From Pseudomonadota bacterium (GTDB lineage Bacteria; Pseudomonadota; Gammaproteobacteria; Steroidobacterales; Steroidobacteraceae), in contig JAKADE010000060.1 in the NCBI GenBank assembly GCA_021820785.1, forward strand, positions 1-11,014: a DNA stretch of 11,014 bases, read 5' to 3'. Positions 6,948 through 11,014 of the stretch are shown piece by piece. How positions within the stretch are numbered: the first letter of the stretch is position 1; the number at the start of each line of letters is the position of its first letter. Under the pieces are notes generated by a model. That model saw nothing but the letters and a program-made list of their open reading frames with translations. It had not been told where the DNA came from and searched no databases. The position numbers were made by a program, and so were the translations under genes.

Positions 6948-7298
6948 CTAGGGCAAGGCAGGATGCCAACCAAGCCCCGCCAGGAGCATCCAGAGGTTGA
7001 CGAAGAAAATCAGTCCGGCAACACCCGCAACGACCATCGGGTAATACTGCGGATCCAGGCCGCCGGCATCTTCCCGAATCCTGATCGGCTCGAACACGAT
7101 CAGGCAGGCCACAAGCACCAACGACAGGGCGGGAGACAAGAACGCCCCGGGCCATTTCGGCATCCATCCGTCAACCACGCCAGCGGCACTCCAGTGCGTT
7201 GGAATGACCGCAGGAAGCCTCGGATAGAACAGCACGGACAGCGCAAGCGTGGCAGCGACCACCAGGACCGCGAGCCGGAAGCGACGTAGATCCTTCAT
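6948..7298 (-). CDS. short SdpI-like / DUF1648 membrane protein
   Basis: The 116-residue protein has helices at about residues 8-25, 52-70 and 88-110. Between the first two lies the DUF1648 signature: YPRLPAVIPTHWSAAGVVDGWMPK (23-48) with its conserved LP, IPTHW, G and DGW positions. DUF1648 is the N-terminal half of SdpI, the Bacillus immunity protein against the SdpC toxin, but most homologues have no tested role. Full SdpI proteins run to about 200 residues and carry a second domain; here the protein stops at LGWHPALP, so it is either a natural DUF1648-only form or truncated. No ArsR-type sdpR gene is beside it. The start is ATG 7298, with AGG about 9 bases upstream. Family membership is sure; any immunity role is speculation. 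Confidence 0.82.
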   Translation of the reverse strand: MKDLRRFRLAVLVVAATLALSVLFYPRLPAVIPTHWSAAGVVDGWMPKWPGAFLSPALSLVLVACLIVFEPIRIREDAGGLDPQYYPMVVAGVAGLIFFVNLWMLLAGLGWHPALP

Positions 7299-7911
7299 GA
7301 TTTTAGACCTGACATCCTGCGCACCTGAAACACTTCCATCATCAGGACTCGAGCGAGCGTATCGGAAAGTTCACCATCGGGAAAGCCGGCACCCCGCGCA
7401 CACGGCCCATGCGGCCATTGCCCGCGTTCGCTGCGGAGCTCAGTTCGACGCACACTGAGCTCCCTATCGAGGTCAAGACATACGACGATCCGTCCGGGGA
7501 ATCTCGTGTCCGTCTAGATCTGCATCACGGTGGATCCGCGATCGGGATCAACATCGGGCCAACCGCCTGCTCTTGAGGCGCTCGGGGTCGTCACCTAACC
7601 CACCCCTCTCAGCATACCGCTTGAGTCCGACTCACCGCTTCCGGGCCACGAGTTTCGCCTGCGGTCTGTGCGCTCACCTGGACACCAGGATTGGCGACGA
7701 CAACGCGAAACCGCGACCGGTAGGTCTTCCTGCGAGGGGCCAGAATGCACTCCGGAGCGAGGGTCCTCCATTCATGCCACCTGCTCAAACGCCATGTCTT
7801 CGGGGGTCGGGACAATGGGCACCACTTGGAGCGATGCGGCACACCCAGGGATGGCGCTCACGCCCGTATGCGCATAAACTGAAAACTTTGCCTCTTCATC
7901 CGGATCAGCGC
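7299..7911. other. gene-free divergent region with a possible small ORF and hairpin
   Basis: This region lies between the leftward SdpI-like gene and the rightward peptide transporter, so both promoters should be here. I found no strong sigma-70 pair. One + frame is open from 7313 to 7576; from ATG 7409 it would encode 55 residues, including the beta-like stretch LPIEVKTYDDPSGESRV, but it lacks a Shine-Dalgarno and its third-base GC looks lower than in the clear genes. A perfect 10-bp hairpin occurs at 7435-7463. The transporter's frame also stays open upstream to 7573, but that extension has no family resemblance. Confidence 0.45.
7435..7463. repeat. 10-bp perfect inverted repeat (hairpin)
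   Basis: GGAGCTCAGT (7435-7444) and ACTGAGCTCC (7454-7463) are exact reverse complements around a 9-base spacer. The stem would be stable in RNA from either strand. No T run follows on either side, so it is not a textbook terminator; a protein-binding operator or a leader structure are alternatives. Confidence 0.6.
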
Positions 7912-9414
7912 ATGACACAAAAGAAAGCCGCTTCGCGGACCGCAGGATTCGTCACCCTCTTCCTGATCGAAATGTGGGAACGATTCGGCTACTACGGCAT
8001 GACCGCCGTGGTGGTGCTGTTCATGGTGCAAAACCTCAAGTACAGCGACGACCGCGCGAATCTCACCTTCGGTGCGTTTGCCGCCATGGCCTACGCGGTG
8101 CCCGCCATCGGGGGATGGATTGGCGATCGCGTGCTCGGCAGCCGCCGCACGACGCTGCTCGGCGCCATCATTCTGGCGATCGGCTATGCACTACTCGCGG
8201 TGCCGTATCCCGGATTGCTGTTTCTCGCATTGGGCGTAGTGGCGGTCGGCGGCGGCATTTTCAAAGCCAATCCCGCCAACCTGATCTCCAAACTGTACGA
8301 GGGCGACACGGCCAAGATCGACAGCGCCTTCACGATGTACTACATGGCCGTGAACGTCGGCTCGACGCTCTCACAGATCGCAACGCCCCTCATCGCAGTC
8401 TGGGTGGGTTGGCACGTCGCATTTGCAGTCTGCGCAGCGGGCCTGGTCGTCGGCATCCTGAATTATCTGATGATGCGCCGCCACCTCGCCGCCGTGGGCT
8501 CCGAGCCTGATTTCGGGCCGTTCCCGCTCAAAAAGACTGTGCTAGTCGTCGCTGCCGCCGCGGTCGGAATCGGCCTGGTGACGATGATCGTGCAGAATCT
8601 CGCACTGGCCCAGGCAGTCGTGTGGCTCGCGTTCATCGCGTTGGTCGTGATCTTCGCCGTACTCATCTGGAAGGGCGATGCGCAGGAACGCAGGGGCCTT
8701 TGGGCCATCATCATCCTGACCGTCGAGACCATGCTGTTTTTCATCTTCTATCAGCAGATGTCGACTTCGCTCACCCTGTTCGCACTGCGCAACGTGGATC
8801 TTCATCTGAACCTGCTCGGCCTGCATTACGCGGTGCCCGCAGGCCAGGTGCAGGCACTCGACCCCATCTGGATCTTCATCCTGAGCCCGGTACTTGCGTG
8901 GCTCTACAACCACCTCGGCCGCGGCCGCGGCGATCTGCACATCGCCACGAAATTCGCGATCGGCTTCGTGATTCTCAGCATCGGATTTTTCACCTACGGG
9001 GTGAGCAGTCTGTTCGCGGTGCAGGGCAAAGTGGCGTTTGGATGGATGATCGGCGGATTCGGCCTGCAGGCCTTCGGCGAGCTGCTCATCAGCGGACTCG
9101 GACTGGCCATGGTGGCTCGCTATGTGGGACCTCGATTGAGGGGTTTCATCATGGGGTCGTATTTCCTCGCGGTCGGCATCTCTGAATATCTCGGCGGCTT
9201 CGTCGCGACGTTCGCGGCCGTGCCCCGCCGGGTCACCGACCCGGTGCAGACCCTGCCGCTGTACTCACATCTGTTCTACGGGCTCGGCATCGTCGCCATC
9301 ATCGGCGCTGCGGCGGCCATCGCCATCGTGCCCTTCATGAAGCGTCTGTCGATCACGACAGAAGACGCAGCGATCCCCGCGGGTGTTCCGGGAACCATCC
9401 GAGAGGAAGAATAG
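7912..9414 (+). CDS. POT-family di-/tripeptide:proton symporter
   Basis: The 500-residue inner-membrane protein has about 14 hydrophobic segments. Helix 1 carries the ExxERFxYYG motif as EMWERFGYYG (Glu20, Glu23, Arg24, Tyr27, Tyr28), used for proton coupling and peptide binding. The first PTR signature is GGWIGDRVLGSRRT (67-80). Lys118 in GGGIFKAN fits the conserved helix-4 lysine, and the second signature is FTMYYMAVNVGS (140-151). Glu390 in FGELLISGLG fits the C-terminal-half glutamate that binds the peptide amino terminus. Every key residue is present, so it should import di- and tripeptides with protons. ATG 7912 is chosen because the family's N terminus begins there and GGA lies 7 bases upstream; the open frame back to 7573 is unrelated sequence. 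It is convergent with the next gene and ends just before a strong inverted repeat. Confidence 0.95.
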   Translation: MTQKKAASRTAGFVTLFLIEMWERFGYYGMTAVVVLFMVQNLKYSDDRANLTFGAFAAMAYAVPAIGGWIGDRVLGSRRTTLLGAIILAIGYALLAVPYPGLLFLALGVVAVGGGIFKANPANLISKLYEGDTAKIDSAFTMYYMAVNVGSTLSQIATPLIAVWVGWHVAFAVCAAGLVVGILNYLMMRRHLAAVGSEPDFGPFPLKKTVLVVAAAAVGIGLVTMIVQNLALAQAVVWLAFIALVVIFAVLIWKGDAQERRGLWAIIILTVETMLFFIFYQQMSTSLTLFALRNVDLHLNLLGLHYAVPAGQVQALDPIWIFILSPVLAWLYNHLGRGRGDLHIATKFAIGFVILSIGFFTYGVSSLFAVQGKVAFGWMIGGFGLQAFGELLISGLGLAMVARYVGPRLRGFIMGSYFLAVGISEYLGGFVATFAAVPRRVTDPVQTLPLYSHLFYGLGIVAIIGAAAAIAIVPFMKRLSITTEDAAIPAGVPGTIREEE

Positions 9415-9480
9415 CGGGGGTGCGCCCCCGGTCGCTCAGCGTCTTTTCTCTCACGGCGCTCGAGCGACCGGGGTTCTTCT
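9415..9480 (+). terminator. strong inverted repeat after the peptide transporter
   Basis: CCCCGGTCGCTC (9426-9437) and GAGCGACCGGGG (9462-9473) are a perfect 12-bp inverted repeat. The stem can extend by AGCG/CGCT (9438-9441 with 9457-9460) across one bulged C, and TTCTTCT follows, so it looks like a terminator for the transporter. A smaller hairpin, CGGGGG-TGCG-CCCCCG (9415-9430), begins on the base after the stop codon and shares the C run with the large stem, so the two cannot form together. Confidence 0.65.
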
Positions 9481-9581
9481 GGACCCGTGAAGCCGGCTCA
9501 CGGTCCTGCGCGGCTCATCAGTGAGCACGTTCCGCGGGCGCCGGCGCGTGTGTTCCACCGCGCAGCCCCCCTCCTACAATC

Positions 9582-9593
9582 CACTGCGCAGTG
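9582..9593. repeat. 12-bp perfect palindrome at the 3' end of the HNH-like gene
   Basis: CACTGCGCAGTG is a perfect palindrome 3 bases beyond the stop codon of the leftward HNH-like gene. As RNA it could form only a short 4-bp stem with a GCGC loop, and no T tract follows on the - strand, so a terminator role is doubtful. Confidence 0.35.
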
Positions 9594-9596
9594 CAG

Positions 9597-10121
9597 TCAG
9601 CGGCGCATGAAGCGCCGATAGGCGCCGATCCAGTTGCGGGCAATCGCACGCCGCGCCACCGCCAGCGTGATCCGGCCACGGCAGACCAGGTGATTGAGTC
9701 GATTCTCGAGCCGATCCTTGCGGTACGAGCCCCACCCGCCCGCGACGTGATGCGGCTCGGGCCAGAGATTGCGCGGCGAGGCCGGCGATCCACCGAGTTC
9801 GAGCGGCACGAGGTGATCCTCCTCGTAGTCCCGCAGCCACCGGTCCCGATAGCCGTACAGGCGAATCTGTTCGCGTTTGAGATGCTCGGTATAGGCCTCG
9901 GGCGGCCGAACGGTGCGCGTCCAGCCGCGCACGCAGATGGTCGAATAGATATCGCGCTGCGTCACCGCAGGATTGAGCGCACCAGGCGTACGGGACGGGT
10001 TCGGTAGCGCGGCGCTCGCCGGGAACATTCGGCGGTCATGGCGCCAGTGGTGCCAGCGTGCGAAGGCGGTCGCAGGGAGCAGCAGCAGGGCCGACAGTAG
10101 GATGGGGGCGGTCCGTCTCAT
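9597..10121 (-). CDS. secreted HNH-like protein, putative nuclease
   Basis: The 174-residue protein begins with a signal peptide: MRRT, a hydrophobic run (about residues 6-18) and an AFA site suggesting cleavage after residue 21. The mature part has TICVRGWTRTVRPP (61-74), then EDHLVPLELGG (101-111) and NLWPEP (118-123), followed by KDRLENRLNHLVC (135-147). DH, PLELGG and the downstream N match the beta-beta-alpha metal (HNH) core, with His103 as the likely general base. Cys63 and Cys147 may form a disulfide, fitting export. I recall similar exported proteins in proteobacteria annotated as hypothetical or HNH-signature proteins without assigned function. ATG 10121 is chosen because it starts the signal peptide; an AGGAG lies 12 bases upstream, farther than usual. 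A DNA-degrading role in the periplasm or outside is inference. Confidence 0.85.
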   Translation of the reverse strand: MRRTAPILLSALLLLPATAFARWHHWRHDRRMFPASAALPNPSRTPGALNPAVTQRDIYSTICVRGWTRTVRPPEAYTEHLKREQIRLYGYRDRWLRDYEEDHLVPLELGGSPASPRNLWPEPHHVAGGWGSYRKDRLENRLNHLVCRGRITLAVARRAIARNWIGAYRRFMRR

Positions 10122-10265
10122 GTGCGAACGAAACTCCTGGTGAATCGAATACGCGGCAGGGGAAGCGCAGTGTGCCAAATTCCTCGGCTGCAGGAATGAC
10201 GCGTGCCGCAGCGCAGCGGCGAACCACAGCCGGCAGTTCCCGAACGAGTCTTGTACGCCGCGCGA

Positions 10266-10292
10266 CCGGTGATTCCTGGCGAAGACCACCGG
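10266..10292. repeat. 6-bp hairpin between the DLH and HNH-like genes
   Basis: CCGGTG (10266-10271) and CACCGG (10287-10292) are reverse complements around a 15-base loop, 22 bases past the stop of the leftward hydrolase gene. No T tract follows on the - strand. It could be a weak terminator separating the two genes; the evidence is only symmetry and position. Confidence 0.25.
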
Positions 10293-10314
10293 CTGCGCGA
10301 GGGCCGGGCCGACG

Positions 10315-11014
10315 CTACGCCAAGGCCTGCTTCAGCAGCACGAGCTGTCGGGCCCATGCTTTCTCAGCCTGCACAGGGTCATAGACCCGTGAATCGGGCA
10401 CGCACCAGCCATGCAGGGTGCCGCGGTAGACCTCGATCTCGGCCTCGAGATGCGCTCTGCGGAATGCCTCGCGCAGGACGGTCTTGGCCTGCGGTTGCTT
10501 CTCGTCGTCGCTCGCGGCGATGGCCATGAGGTATTGCGCTTTGATGTGCGGGATCAGCAGGTGCGGACTGTCCGGCGCATCTGTGACCAGCCCCGCTCCA
10601 TGAAAGGTCGCCCCGGCGCCGATGCGCTCGGGAAAGGCGGCGGCGGTCCGCAGGGTGAATGGCCCCCCCATGCAGTAACCGGTGCTCGCCATCTTGCGCG
10701 TCTTGCTGACGGCAGCCCGACCCTCGAGCCAGGGCACGAAGGCGCGCGCATCGGTAACGGTTTTCCGAGGCGTCAACGAGTGCATGAGATGCATCAGCTC
10801 CCTGCGCGTCGCCGGGTCATTGAAGTCCGGGTGCGGCGGTGCGGTCGGGGCCCGCTTGATCCGATAGAACGGATTGACGACCAGCACGGCATAGCCCGAG
10901 CCGGCCAGCCGGTCGGCCATGGCCTGAAACGTCGGCCGCAGCCCGAAGATGTCGGGCCACATGAGCACACCGGGATGAGCTCCCGTCTTCGGATGAGTGA
11001 AGTAGGCATCGCAG
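10315..11014 (-). CDS. dienelactone hydrolase family protein, 5' end outside the window
   Basis: The frame is open to the right edge, so the N terminus is missing; about 232 residues are seen. The visible part begins CDAYFTHPKTGAHPGVLMWP, typical of dienelactone hydrolase family proteins just after their first strand, and goes on DIFGLRPTFQAMADRLAGSG. The nucleophile elbow is GYCMGG with Cys as nucleophile, the acid is probably Asp in AIAASDDE, and the His is in TLHGWCVPD; all three are present in the usual order. Family members hydrolyse lactones or esters in the cytoplasm, some in chloroaromatic breakdown, but many are of unknown substrate. A GTG at 10968 and an ATG two codons further in lie inside the domain and are not the true start. 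The HNH-like gene lies 193 bases downstream on the same strand; with that gap a shared operon is uncertain. Confidence 0.92.
   Translation of the reverse strand, partial: CDAYFTHPKTGAHPGVLMWPDIFGLRPTFQAMADRLAGSGYAVLVVNPFYRIKRAPTAPPHPDFNDPATRRELMHLMHSLTPRKTVTDARAFVPWLEGRAAVSKTRKMASTGYCMGGPFTLRTAAAFPERIGAGATFHGAGLVTDAPDSPHLLIPHIKAQYLMAIAASDDEKQPQAKTVLREAFRRAHLEAEIEVYRGTLHGWCVPDSRVYDPVQAEKAWARQLVLLKQALA

Noticed and set aside
6514..7167. - strand frame of 217 codons overlapping the SdpI-like gene and the gap
   Set aside because: It overlaps the DUF1648 gene out of frame, has no recognisable motif and is rich in Arg, Gly, Pro and Cys as expected for non-coding frames.
7573..7911. In-frame N-terminal extension of the peptide transporter (113 codons)
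   Set aside because: The POT family begins at MTQKK (ATG 7912) just before the ExxERF helix; the extension is Arg/Pro/Ser-rich and unlike any transporter domain.
8622..9185. + strand frame of 187 codons inside the peptide transporter
   Set aside because: Out-of-frame shadow, His/Arg-rich, of a gene whose true frame carries all POT motifs.

Overview
This is a GC-rich (roughly 65% by eye) stretch of bacterial chromosome. Protein style, high-GC codon use, GTG starts and the small lysine-rich protein point to a proteobacterium, most likely a gammaproteobacterium of the Xanthomonadales/Nevskiales/Steroidobacter kind; this is an inference from general resemblance, not a marker gene. I see no rRNA, tRNA, CRISPR array, transposase, integrase or phage gene.

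Left part (1-4448, all + strand). The window opens inside an alpha/beta hydrolase gene (1-294). Next come a 71-residue two-helix membrane protein resembling DUF3185 (447-662), a response regulator with an EAL c-di-GMP phosphodiesterase output (871-1992), and a membrane sensor histidine kinase with MASE1, PAS, HisKA_3 and HATPase domains (2178-4142). A 35-residue very basic protein (4341-4448) follows, with its own promoter-like and terminator-like sequences. The REC-EAL protein and the kinase could form a two-component pathway whose output is c-di-GMP breakdown.

Middle part (4449-7911). A DHA2-type drug exporter (4856-6283, - strand) and a short SdpI-like/DUF1648 membrane protein (6948-7298, - strand) are separated by about 660 bases with no convincing gene. 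Another 613 bases without a convincing gene follow before the next + strand gene. Both gaps hold small perfect inverted repeats. An unusually AT-rich patch with a strong Shine-Dalgarno sequence lies at 4690-4748, just past the exporter's 3' end.

Right part (7912-11014). A POT-family di-/tripeptide:proton symporter (7912-9414, + strand) ends in a strong inverted repeat. It converges on a secreted HNH-like protein (9597-10121, - strand). The window closes inside a dienelactone-hydrolase-family gene (10315-11014, - strand) that runs off the right edge.

Most of the window is ordinary accessory/housekeeping sequence: transporters, hydrolases and one signalling pair. I do not see a clear previously undescribed multi-gene system. 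The items most worth a second look are the REC-EAL/MASE1-kinase pair, the secreted HNH-like protein, the tiny basic protein, and the AT-rich patch near 4700.
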